Part shown: piece by piece, positions 1 to 8,201 of the stretch
How positions within the stretch are numbered: position 1 is the first letter of the stretch
How the letters are laid out: each line of letters starts with the position of its first letter
Assembly: GCF_008831285.2 (NCBI RefSeq)
Contig: NC_045140.1
Coordinates: forward strand, 30,034,708-30,047,207
Length of the DNA stretch: 12,500 bases
From: Nymphaea colorata
Lineage: Eukaryota; Streptophyta; Magnoliopsida; Nymphaeales; Nymphaeaceae
Direction: 5' to 3'
Notes under the pieces: model-generated
Seen by the model: only the letters and a program-made list of their open reading frames with translations
What the model was told of the DNA's origin: nothing
Database searches by the model: none
Translations under genes and position numbers: made by a program

Positions 1-608
1 CCCACTCCTGCTAGAACTTGAATTTCCTAACCAAGAGCGACCTACCTTCCCAGGTCTCTTGAGTGCTACTCAAAAAACGAAAATCCTAAGACAAATAATT
101 ACAACACTTCTACCCAGCCGGACAGACCCCGGCGCAAAAACCCTTAGGACGGGAGACTCAGGTGCGGAAAACCCTTAAATCCCAATTCCTAACTACGGGC
201 AGACCTAAGGCAACACTACAATAGGTGACACGGCTTTACAATCGTAAGCGATACAAGAATTCACTCTTCTCACTCAAGAACAAACCATTCACCAAATTAT
301 ACTACTAGCGAACAAACCACGCCCAGCAATAAGCAAATGGGTACGGTCGGCTCCTTGTGGTCGTGTCTCGGGCAGCTGGCCCTTGAGGTACCACGGCAGG
401 GAGCTAGGCCGAAGCCTTGGGCTAAAACAATAACTAAAACAAACTAAATGGAATCCTAAAACAGAAAGCAAAACACCCTCCCCGGAATCTACAAGTGGGC
501 TAAGGTGTTACCGGCCAAGAGCTAGCCTTGGCTGAGCCGGAACAACCGCGGGGTGAAGACCAACCCCCGGGCAATGCAGCAACGGGCCGGCGTGAAGCGC
601 GCGGCCTA

Positions 609-1195
609 GACAGCCTCCTGCTGTCGGACGGATTGGCATACGCCGGCTGGAGCAGCAGTCTGCTGCTGAGCGGAGACGGAAGCGCGGGGAAGCAGCGACA
701 GCCGCCTACTGTCGGGAATGGCCGGTGGACGCGCGCCGAGAATGGCGCGGACCTGCTATCGGGCTGCCTGATGACGAGTGGCCGAGAGGACAGCGAGTTA
801 CGTGCGGCGTTGGCTGGCGGAAGGAGTCGGATAGCCGAGAGCAGAACTGCGGAGCGGCGGCAGGAACAAAGGCGAGTGGTTGTCGCCTTGGGCACCGGCG
901 GAGCAGCGACTGGACGTCGCCGATGTGCTGACGAGTGCCGCCTGCCGACTGAAGACGGGTCGGCGAGGGAAGGCCGACTAGGCAGCCACCTGCTGCCTGG
1001 AGCCGAGAGGAGAGGGCGACCGACTGTCGCCGCTAGGCTGGACAGAAGCCGCGGACAGGACGAGGGGGGCGAAAGCCGAGTTCGGCAGTGCCTACCTGCC
1101 TATTCTCCGAATGGCTCAGCCACGGACGCCGGTAGTAAATCCGACGACGGGACGCGGCCGAGGTGCTGGCCGGGGACAGCTAGCGGTGCGCTAGC
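609..1195. repeat. Cluster of 17-base dyads (6-5-6) in CpG-rich part of left LTR
   Basis: Five perfect inverted repeats with 6-base arms and 5-base centres start at 609 (GACAGC/GCTGTC), 651 (AGCAGC/GCTGCT), 981 (GGCAGC/GCTGCC), 1015 (GGCGAC/GTCGCC) and 1179 (GCTAGC/GCTAGC). Four more fit the same 17-base frame with one mismatched pair, starting at 697, 871, 905 and 1084. The arms differ from one dyad to the next while pairing is kept. The spacing is irregular (about 34 to 170 bases). They could be RNA hairpins in the LTR transcript or DNA binding sites. The function is unknown. Confidence 0.65.
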
Positions 1196-1454
1196 GTCGC
1201 CGACTGAACCTAGTCCCTAGCTACGGCTGGGCTGGGCTGGAACTGGCGGGGCTCTAAGGGTAGGCCAGTCAAGTTAAGAGGGCTCGGGCTGGGTAGGCCG
1301 AGGGTCAAAAGGGGCTTGGGTTAACAAGGGAGGTTATCCTAGCTAAGAGGGGGGTCAAACCGAGAGGGTGAACTAGAGAAAGTGAGGTTAAGGTGAGCTC
1401 GGACGAGGGGCTTAGGCAAGGGCTGACCTCGGTTAGGGATAGGTTAGCTGGGTC

Positions 1455-1726
1455 ACTCGAGCTAGGCTCGAGTCAACTAGGGTGGTTCTAGCTGGGCTCG
1501 GGTTGACGAGAATCTAAGGCTGGAAAGAGGTTAGGACTAAAGAGCTCAAGTCAAATAAGAAGAAGACGACTAGTTGACTGGATTCGGTCAAGGTCAAACT
1601 GGGTTAGGTTTGACTAAGACACCTAAGTCGGGTTAGGGGCTAAGTCAAATTGACTTAGGACTAAGCTCGAGCTAAGAGGGTTTCCTAAGACTAAAAAGAC
1701 TAAGTGACTCGAGTAGGTCTCTCGAG
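1455..1726. repeat. Group of strong palindromes in left LTR
   Basis: Perfect inverted repeats are packed into about 270 bases. They are ACTCGAG/CTCGAGT with a 5-base centre (1455-1473), GTCAAAC/GTTTGAC with an 8-base centre (1593-1614), CTAAGTCAA/TTGACTTAG with a 1-base centre (1640-1658), the self-complementary AGCTCGAGCT (1664-1673), and CTCGAG/CTCGAG with a 7-base centre (1708-1726). The right LTR has the matching group at about 10558-10829. Function unknown; possibilities are structured RNA in R/U5 or protein-binding dyads. Confidence 0.65.
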
Positions 1727-2260
1727 CAAGGAGATGGTGACACGTTGCGAAAATCAAGGGCCACGATTGAAGACGGTTAGGGGAAGTGGGGCGACTTGGC
1801 TTGGAGGAGCTCGTGGCTAAGGGAGATGTAGACACGTGGATGAATCAACAGCTAAGAATAACTGTAGTTGGGGAATAAATGAGGACGTGATTGAGGGTAC
1901 GTGCGGGTCTTAAGTGACTTGCGCTACAATTTGGGAAAAGGGGCTCGAAATGAGGAAGTGGCGCGCCAAAGGGGGACTCGCGTGGGTTGAGGTGGCGAAC
2001 TACGAGAGCTTGGTGAAAAAGGGACTGGCGAGCTGGAGGGGAGACCTATTCGTGGGCAAGGAGATGCTGCCACGTGGCCAGATGTGTGGCTGATATTGCT
2101 TGCGAGAGGAGGAGGAGACTTAGCCAAAATGCAAGATGGCGAGGTGGCATATAGTGGTCCTAAAGCTAAGGAACGTGGAAAATAACTAAGTTTCGGGTAA
2201 GGGGCACGATGGGCCAGGTGGGACACGAGCTGGGGGTGATAACTGGATAGCTGACACGTG
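1727..2260. promoter_or_regulatory. Three diverged GGAGATG-ACGT modules with G-boxes, left LTR
   Basis: Three segments share the form AAGGAGATG, three to four bases, then CACGTK, at 1727-1747, 1817-1839 and 2057-2077. The last two carry the G-box palindrome CACGTG (1833-1838, 2071-2076). A further G-box stands at 2255-2260 in GACACGTGT. G-boxes are known binding cores for plant bZIP and bHLH factors, and ACACGTGG-like forms are also known abscisic-acid response elements. Whether they act in this LTR is inference. They may lie downstream of the transcription start. Confidence 0.45.
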
Positions 2261-3488
2261 TACAGGAGGACGGTGAGGATTGGACTTACCTGGTCCGAGT
2301 TGACTGCACGTAGACTCGCGCCAAGAGAGGAAGACCGGCCTGGTTTGAGTTCAATCTCACCAAAGACCAGAACGCCCCTTCAAGCTTCACGCAGACTTCG
2401 GTTCGCACAAGGGCAGGGCTGTCCTAAAACGCCGGAGTCTGGAGATGGCGCCGGAAGTTGCAGGTCACGTCGGAAGACAGCAGAATTCCGGCAAGGACGC
2501 GAACTCACTATCCAACCGAGCGATTTCACCCAAACTTGGCTATGTTGGAGCACTTGATTGGACGATTACAATGAACTCGTACGATCGATAGTCCACCGGT
2601 TAGATCTTGAAGAGCAGGACGTTTAGCCTGCTGGACCGAAGGAGAAGAGGGAGGACAGAAACCGAGTTTTACTTTGCTAAAACTCGACTACTTCCACCGC
2701 TCGCGTTCTTCGTTTTATGGCTGAATTAACCCAAGTTTCAAGAACTTTCTTCAAGAAGATCGTAGGATAATATAAAGCAGAACTTGCTATTTAGCACAGA
2801 CCTTCCTCACGAGTTTGCCGAGAAGAAAGCCTCGCTCTTAAGCAACTTCTGTCCTAGATTAATTTTACGAAAATCAAGAAGAAAGCCGAGAACTAGAAGT
2901 AATTTCTTAGCCGTCGCTGCTGGATTCTCAAACGAATTCAGCCTTCCCTGTTGCAAAGGCAGCCTCTCAACTTCACCGGGGTCGAGAAGAAGGTACCAAC
3001 CTTGCTGGAATTGCAGTTTCAAAGGGGAATCAGCCGTGGACGAGGGAGGGATTGCCGCCGGTAGGGAGGAATCCGCCGCAAGCCGTCGTGCTTTGAGTTC
3101 ACCACCGGAATATCTCCGATGCCCGAAGCTTTGCTGGAATTAGAAAGCGTCACAGGCCAAGGGGACGCGAGGGGATGAGAGGCACCGCAGATTTCACCAT
3201 GTGAAACTCGATGGCTGACGAAGAAGATGAAGAACTCGCCTCTAGACCGAGGGAGAGAGAGACAGCCTCACGAGGAGGAGAGAGATTGCAAACCTTGCAA
3301 ATGCTTTCTTAGTTCAATAATCGATACAAACTCTAAGATCCAAAACAATATATACATGTCCTAATTGAACGAGTCTACAATCCAGATCTCGTTCTCTACC
3401 CACAATCCAAATCCACATTGCCAAGCACAACCCGCTTGGCTAGGTCCTTATTTCAAAACCCAACGAAAGCAAACCTATTTGCTTAACA

Positions 3489-3702
3489 AAAAACACTTAA
3501 ACTAGACTCGGGCCTAATGCCCAACTCGTAAACAAAAGGGTTAAACCCCTGAGCCTTGTGAGCCCAGGGTGGGGACCTCGTGAGGGGACCCGCCCTCACT
3601 TCGGTTGGTTAGATCAAGAGCTCGGTCTGGTTTGACCGAGCCATTTGCCTAAGACCTTGGTCTTTGGCTAGCCTCAAGGGACATAAGACCGGACTCACTT
3701 GG
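3489..3702 (-). other. Untranslated stretch between pol stop and 3' LTR; expected PPT region
   Basis: About 215 bases separate the pol stop from the proposed LTR edge. A polypurine tract should sit here, next to the LTR, to prime plus-strand DNA synthesis. On the minus strand I see only short purine runs (for example GAAGTGAGGGCGGG at about 3589-3602), and none directly adjoins the proposed edge at 3488. Two hairpins lie here: GCTCGGTC/GACCGAGC with a 6-base loop at 3620-3641, and AAGACC/GGTCTT at 3651-3664. Part of this stretch may belong to the LTR. Confidence 0.55.
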
Positions 3703-6700
3703 TTAAGACTCTACTAGCTTAGTGAGACCTACTCTAGAATCACAATCACCCTGAGACGTACCCAGTTCAAGCACCGTCTTGGCTTCAGCTGCTCCTCCCG
3801 CTCCTCCCACTGCAACTGACGCTGGTGCAGAATCCTTCTCCTTGGGACTTACCTGCGCGAGCTGAAGAGAACGCGCCCAAATCTCTGACGCCTTCCTCTT
3901 ACGCCGACTGGGTTCGGCCTGCTCTGCCTCCATCTGCACGGGACCTAGAAATTGGTCCGTAACAGATTCCCCCTCCCTACTTTGCGCTTGTCCTCGAGCG
4001 CTAGAAGAGGGGAAACGGTGAATGATCGTCCCGAATTCCTCCCAAGAAGTACCCCTGTCGGGTCCCTCCCATTCTACGAGCACCTCGTGCCTGGTTCTCC
4101 CTTGCCGCTGTATATACCTGTGTTTGAGAATACGGTAGGGAGTTGGCAAACTATCCGGGACTTGCTCGATCAAAGTAGGTACATCACCCTGATGAGGCTT
4201 AAGCCTGGTGACGTGAAAGACTGGATGTACCAACGCTGTTCTTGGAAGGCCAAGTCTGTACGCAGCCTTCCCTATCTTTTGAATCACCGGATAGGGTCCA
4301 TAATATCGAGGTAGCAACTTCGAATAGGGCTGACCCATCAAGGACTTTTGCTTAAGAGGCAACCTCTTAAGCCACACATAGTCTCCCACCTGAAACTCCC
4401 GGTCCTTCCTTCCCTTATCGTACACTTGCTTCATACGATTTTGCGCCTTGACGATGTTTTCCTTGAGAGATTCTAAGACCTCTTCTCTGGTGCGCAACTC
4501 ACAATCTACTGCATCATCTTCCGCAGTTCCTCCTTCATACCTTGGTATTGATGGGGGTGGAAATCCATATACACCCTCGTAAGGGGTGATGCCAGTAGAC
4601 GAGTGAAGACTCGTGTTGTACGACCATTCTGCCCAAGGCAGATACGTAACCCATGTTGATGGTCGTTCTCCTGCGAAGCAACGGAGATAAGTCTCCAAGG
4701 ACCGGTTGACAATTTCACTTTGCCCATCTGTTTGTGGGTGGTGGGCAGTACTAAAGTTTAACGTCGTACCCATATTCTTCATGTACTCCTGCCAGAATGC
4801 ACTCAGAAAGATGGAGTCTCTGTCACAGACGACGGACTGTGGCATTCCATGCAGTTTCCCGATATACTCTTGGTAGACGTTGGCCACAAGTGGCCCTTGA
4901 TACAACCTCGGCAAGGGGGCGAAGTGACTATACTTCGTGAGCCGATCCACGACAACTAAGACTGCCTCTTTCCCTTCTGATCGAGGCATGGCGTCGATGA
5001 AGTCCATCGTGACATCAGTCCACGGCTTGGTTGGTATAGGCAGAGGGTTCAAATGACCAGGAGGCTTGATGGCCTCGTACTTCTCCCTCTGGCAGACTAT
5101 ACACTTCTTGACGTAGTTTTGCACTTCTGCCTTTATTCCTCGCCACCAAAATTGGGCCTTTATTCGCGCAAGGGTCTTAGCGACCCCTTCATGACCCGCT
5201 GTGGGGGTGTCATGAAAATGCTGCAGGAGTTCCTGCCTTAGCCCAGAGTTAGGAGGGACTACAGCCTTGTCCTTCCTATACAGAAGATTTCCTTTGACTG
5301 AATACAAAGGAATGGATCCGGGGTTCTGTTGAACCGAAGTCTTGATTAGCCTTAATGACTGGTCATCATGTTGATCCTGGGCTAATCTCGTCCAAATGTC
5401 CGTCTCCACCACAGACAAAGTCATCAACTGTTCAGTGAGGCGGGAAAGAGAATCCGCCGCCTTGTTCTCAGGACCCTTCTTGTACTCGATTTCAAAGTCA
5501 TACCCCAAGAGCTTCGCTAGCCATCTCTGTTGAGTGGGGGTGGACACACGTTGTTTCAACATGTACTTCAGGCTGTTTTGATCGGTCCTGACGATAAACT
5601 TGCGTCCAATCAAGTATGGACGCCACTTTTCCACCGCGATTACGATTGCAAGCAACTCCTTCTCATATGTGGAGAGGGGCTTGGCCCGGCTAGTCAAGGC
5701 CTTGGACATATACGCGATGGGATGACCATCTTGTCCTAGTACTGCTCCGACGCCGACTTCACACGCATCTGTTTCAATAGTGAAAGTCTTTGAGAAATCG
5801 GGTAGAGTTAGTACTGGGGCGGTCATTAGAGCTGCTTTCAGCTTGTCAAAAGCAACTCTCGACTTCTCAGTCCAAGAGAAGGCTCCTTTCTTCAGCATCT
5901 GGGTGAGGGGCTGGGCAATAATGCCATATTCCTGGATGAATCTCCTGTAGTACCCAGTTAATCCGAGGAATCCTCTTAGACCTTTGAGGCCCTTGGGCAG
6001 AGGCCATTTCTCCATGGCGTGCAACTTTTCGGGGTCTGCCCGAACCCCTTCTCGGGACACGATGTGTCCGAGATATCCAATGGAAGATTGTCCAAAACTG
6101 CATTTGGACATCTTCGCAAAGAGCTGGTGCTCCTGAAGAATACCTAGAGTTATTTCCAGGTGCCTCTTGTGTTGCTCCTCGTCCTTACTATAGATGAGTA
6201 TGTCATCGAAAAATACGAGGATGAAGTCTCTGAGATGGGCTCTAAACACATCATTCATACACCGCTGGAATGTAGCCGGTGCATTTGTCAGTCCAAAAGG
6301 CATTACGAGAAATTCATAATGCCCGTCATGCGTTCTGAACGCTGTCTTCAAGACGTCTTTATCGAACATTCTGATTTGATGATAGCCGGCTCTGAGATCA
6401 ATCTTGGAAAATACTGTGGCGCCGGCCAATTCGTCTAACAACTCATCAATAACTGGTATGGGGTGCCGATCCTTAACGGTCACCTCATTCAGCGCCCTGT
6501 AATCAATACAGAATCGCCAAGTGTTGTCCTTCTTCTTCACTAAGAGAACTGGTGAAGAAAAAGGGCTGCAACTAGGCCTAATGATTCCGCTTTCCAACAT
6601 TTCTTTCACAAGGCGCTCGATCTCCGCCTTCTGGCTGTGCCCATACCTATATGGCCTGACGTTGACAGGCTCCGCATCATATGCGAGGACGATGCGATGA

Positions 6701-7056
6701 TCATATGCCCGTTTAGGCGGTAAGCCTTTGGGCTCATCAAAAATGGCTGGAAATTGGTCTAGGACCAATTGAATGCTTGGTGGAATTGGTTCTTCCACCT
6801 TATCTTCAGATACCGGTACATCCGTAGCCAATGTGAGTACCCAACAAGCGGGTTGTTCATGTTGGATGGACCGCAATGCTGCCTTGGGACGCGTGGAGCT
6901 GGCGAGTCCCTGAAGAGTGATCGATTCCCCTTCTCCGTCTGGGATGAACGTCATGGCAAAGTTCTTCACATCCCAACGAATATCCTTCCAAGTTAGGAAC
7001 CAAGGCATTCCTAAAATCAAGTCGACTCCGTCTAATGGAATGACTAGGCAATCCAC
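3703..7056 (-). CDS. pol: Pol: protease end, reverse transcriptase, RNase H, integrase, chromodomain
   Basis: Residues 1-25 complete the protease (DLILGMPWF). RT spans about 110-330, with catalytic D220 (SKIDL) and D284/D285 (VFFDD). RNase H spans about 424-540, with D430, the acidic YEKE around 464-467, D492 and D535. Integrase has an HHCC zinc domain (H615, H622, C652, C655) and a DD35E core at D685, D745 and E781, with exactly 35 residues between the last two. A GPY motif follows at 920-922. A chromodomain-like segment occupies about 973-1016, with EVLVEWEG and SWEE motifs, and would guide integration to marked chromatin. A basic RRKRK stretch at 1051-1055 may be a nuclear localisation signal. 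The reading frame is uninterrupted to TAA at 3703-3705. The ATG at 7056 is internal to the protease, and the same frame is open upstream to the break near 7125. No missing catalytic residue was found. Confidence 0.97.
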   Translation of the reverse strand: MDCLVIPLDGVDLILGMPWFLTWKDIRWDVKNFAMTFIPDGEGESITLQGLASSTRPKAALRSIQHEQPACWVLTLATDVPVSEDKVEEPIPPSIQLVLDQFPAIFDEPKGLPPKRAYDHRIVLAYDAEPVNVRPYRYGHSQKAEIERLVKEMLESGIIRPSCSPFSSPVLLVKKKDNTWRFCIDYRALNEVTVKDRHPIPVIDELLDELAGATVFSKIDLRAGYHQIRMFDKDVLKTAFRTHDGHYEFLVMPFGLTNAPATFQRCMNDVFRAHLRDFILVFFDDILIYSKDEEQHKRHLEITLGILQEHQLFAKMSKCSFGQSSIGYLGHIVSREGVRADPEKLHAMEKWPLPKGLKGLRGFLGLTGYYRRFIQEYGIIAQPLTQMLKKGAFSWTEKSRVAFDKLKAALMTAPVLTLPDFSKTFTIETDACEVGVGAVLGQDGHPIAYMSKALTSRAKPLSTYEKELLAIVIAVEKWRPYLIGRKFIVRTDQNSLKYMLKQRVSTPTQQRWLAKLLGYDFEIEYKKGPENKAADSLSRLTEQLMTLSVVETDIWTRLAQDQHDDQSLRLIKTSVQQNPGSIPLYSVKGNLLYRKDKAVVPPNSGLRQELLQHFHDTPTAGHEGVAKTLARIKAQFWWRGIKAEVQNYVKKCIVCQREKYEAIKPPGHLNPLPIPTKPWTDVTMDFIDAMPRSEGKEAVLVVVDRLTKYSHFAPLPRLYQGPLVANVYQEYIGKLHGMPQSVVCDRDSIFLSAFWQEYMKNMGTTLNFSTAHHPQTDGQSEIVNRSLETYLRCFAGERPSTWVTYLPWAEWSYNTSLHSSTGITPYEGVYGFPPPSIPRYEGGTAEDDAVDCELRTREEVLESLKENIVKAQNRMKQVYDKGRKDREFQVGDYVWLKRLPLKQKSLMGQPYSKLLPRYYGPYPVIQKIGKAAYRLGLPRTALVHPVFHVTRLKPHQGDVPTLIEQVPDSLPTPYRILKHRYIQRQGRTRHEVLVEWEGPDRGTSWEEFGTIIHRFPSSSARGQAQSREGESVTDQFLGPVQMEAEQAEPSRRKRKASEIWARSLQLAQVSPKEKDSAPASVAVGGAGGAAEAKTVLELGTSQGDCDSRVGLTKLVES

Positions 7057-8201
7057 TTTGAAGTTCTTCTTCTTGATGTTGACATCAATGCCCTTTCCTT
7101 CATGAATGCACTTGAGTCTATGACCCCTCCCACGATTATAGTCTGTGGGCTGCTCTCATTGAGAGTGACCTTGCACTTCTCAGCGGCTTCTTCGGTTAAG
7201 AAGTTGTTTGTTGCACCGCTATCGAGCAGAATCAAAACTTTCTGGCCATTGATGCGGCCAAAAACTCTCATGGCGTTAGCCTTATGGGGATCCTGGATAG
7301 AATGTAAGGATTCAACCTCTTCAGATTTGTCTTCTCTGTTCGAGGTTTCTCCCTTCTGTGGTTCCTCAGATTCAATTTTCTTTCCTTTTCTCTTCACTTG
7401 GATTTCCTCATCAGACGAGGAACTGGAACTAGAGCTAGAGGAAGAATCGCTCTCTGAACTGGAGCTTGTCTCCGGTTCATCAACCACCACGATGTTGAAT
7501 AGTGCCTTGCACTGGTGGTTCTTCTCCCACTTACCCTCACATCTAAAGCATAGGCCCTTCTTCCTATACTCTTCTATTTGTTTTGGGGTCAGGTAACGTG
7601 TTGGGAGGTCACGGCCCGGTCTTGGGTTGGGCCTATAATCGTTCCCACGGTTGTAGGGAACCAATTCCTTCCCTTGGGGACGGAATTCTCTACTTTGATT
7701 CCGAGAAGTAGAGGAGAATGAGGGTTTCTTCCTCAACTTGTCTGACTTACGCGCCTTTCTTTCTCGTTTCTCTCTTTTTTCTTCTTTTCTCTCTTCAATT
7801 CTCTCCTCATACAGCCTGGCCATTGCGAAACATTCTTCTAAACTACCGAAGCGATGGATTTTCATCTCTCTTTTGATATCGCTTCGTAGTCCACCCTTGA
7901 ACGACCCTATGAGGGCCTTCTCTGGCCATTGCACCATGCTGGCCAACCTCTCGAATTGCCTTTGGTAGACAGGCACGGTGGTGGTCTGGGTTAAGTTTTT
8001 GAGATCCTCGTCATAATCTATGAATGTGGAGTCTCCAAACTGCAACTGCAGACTCGCTTTGTATTTTTCCCACGTTGGGTCGGCCGTCTTATGTTCAAAC
8101 CAGAGGTAGTGGGTTGTTGCTTCGCCGGTCATGTTGGCCGTGGCGATTTCAATCCATTCTTCTTGTGGTACATGGTGACACAAGAAGAAACGTTCGGCCA
8201 T
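7044..8201 (-). CDS. gag-pro: Gag capsid-like domain, zinc knuckle and aspartic protease
   Basis: This continues Gag in the second frame, which is open from 8369 (a stop lies at 8370-8372). The ATG at 8201 is internal and not a real start. Residues 1-145 (MAERFF...EERIEERKE) match the retrotransposon Gag capsid pattern, including GSFKGGLRSDIKREM. A basic linker follows, then a zinc knuckle C218-x2-C221-x7-H229-x-C231 that would bind RNA. This CX2CX7HXC spacing departs from the usual CX2CX4HX4C. Residues 246-263 are almost all serine, followed by an acidic and lysine-rich linker. The aspartic protease begins near 312, with the catalytic triplet D327-S328-G329. It processes the polyprotein. After about residue 358 the frame is wrong. 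An apparent single-base loss near 7124-7127 moves the rest of the protease into the pol frame, leaving a spurious tail ending SKWIA. Confidence 0.93.
   Translation of the reverse strand: MAERFFLCHHVPQEEWIEIATANMTGEATTHYLWFEHKTADPTWEKYKASLQLQFGDSTFIDYDEDLKNLTQTTTVPVYQRQFERLASMVQWPEKALIGSFKGGLRSDIKREMKIHRFGSLEECFAMARLYEERIEERKEEKREKRERKARKSDKLRKKPSFSSTSRNQSREFRPQGKELVPYNRGNDYRPNPRPGRDLPTRYLTPKQIEEYRKKGLCFRCEGKWEKNHQCKALFNIVVVDEPETSSSSESDSSSSSSSSSSSDEEIQVKRKGKKIESEEPQKGETSNREDKSEEVESLHSIQDPHKANAMRVFGRINGQKVLILLDSGATNNFLTEEAAEKCKVTLNESSPQTIIVGGVIDSSAFMKERALMSTSRRRTSKWIA

Larger units (their letters stand above)
1..3488 (-). repeat. 3' LTR (left copy), first 7 bases outside window
   Basis: Position 1 aligns with 9102, and the two copies stay aligned to 3395/12500, where the window ends. 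The right copy starts TGTTAGGC at 9095, so this copy would start 7 bases before the window. The inner edge is proposed at 3488 because GCTTAACA there, read in reverse, gives TGTTAAGC and matches the other terminus at 7 of 8 bases. This edge is inferred: no clear polypurine tract adjoins it, and the true edge could lie anywhere from 3396 to about 3700. Within the LTR, 1-520 is of ordinary composition with nothing recognisable. Positions 520-1240 are CpG-rich, 1240-2250 are G-rich on the + strand, and 2264-3340 show no motif I can name. No intrinsic gene is supported. Confidence 0.93.

Noticed and set aside
528-1220. A 230-codon + strand ORF in the CpG-rich block
   Set aside because: It runs opposite to the element, has low-complexity arginine/serine/glycine composition, has no recognisable domain, and is split by indels in the right copy (9629-10084 and 9979-10323). 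High GC content makes stops rare there.
1430-1640. TTAGGG-like strings suggesting telomeric repeats
   Set aside because: Only isolated GGTTAGGG words occur, not a tandem array, and they fit the general G-rich composition.
1924-2226. A 100-codon minus-strand ORF in both LTRs (also 11027-11329)
   Set aside because: It is serine/proline-rich by composition, a mirror of a G-rich + strand, with no motif. It is kept only as a possible upstream ORF.
2784-3143. A 119-codon + strand ORF present in both LTRs (also 11889-12248)
   Set aside because: It has no domain or convincing codon pattern; its presence in both copies only reflects LTR identity.
3952-4314. + strand ORFs across the gag-pol region (for example 3952-4314, 7102-7596)
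   Set aside because: These are shadows of the minus-strand polyprotein, whose catalytic motifs settle the coding strand.
7044-7056. A real overlap of separate gag and pol genes at 7044-7056
   Set aside because: The overlap is made of out-of-frame residues; the protease fold itself continues across the two frames, so this is a break and not a gene junction.
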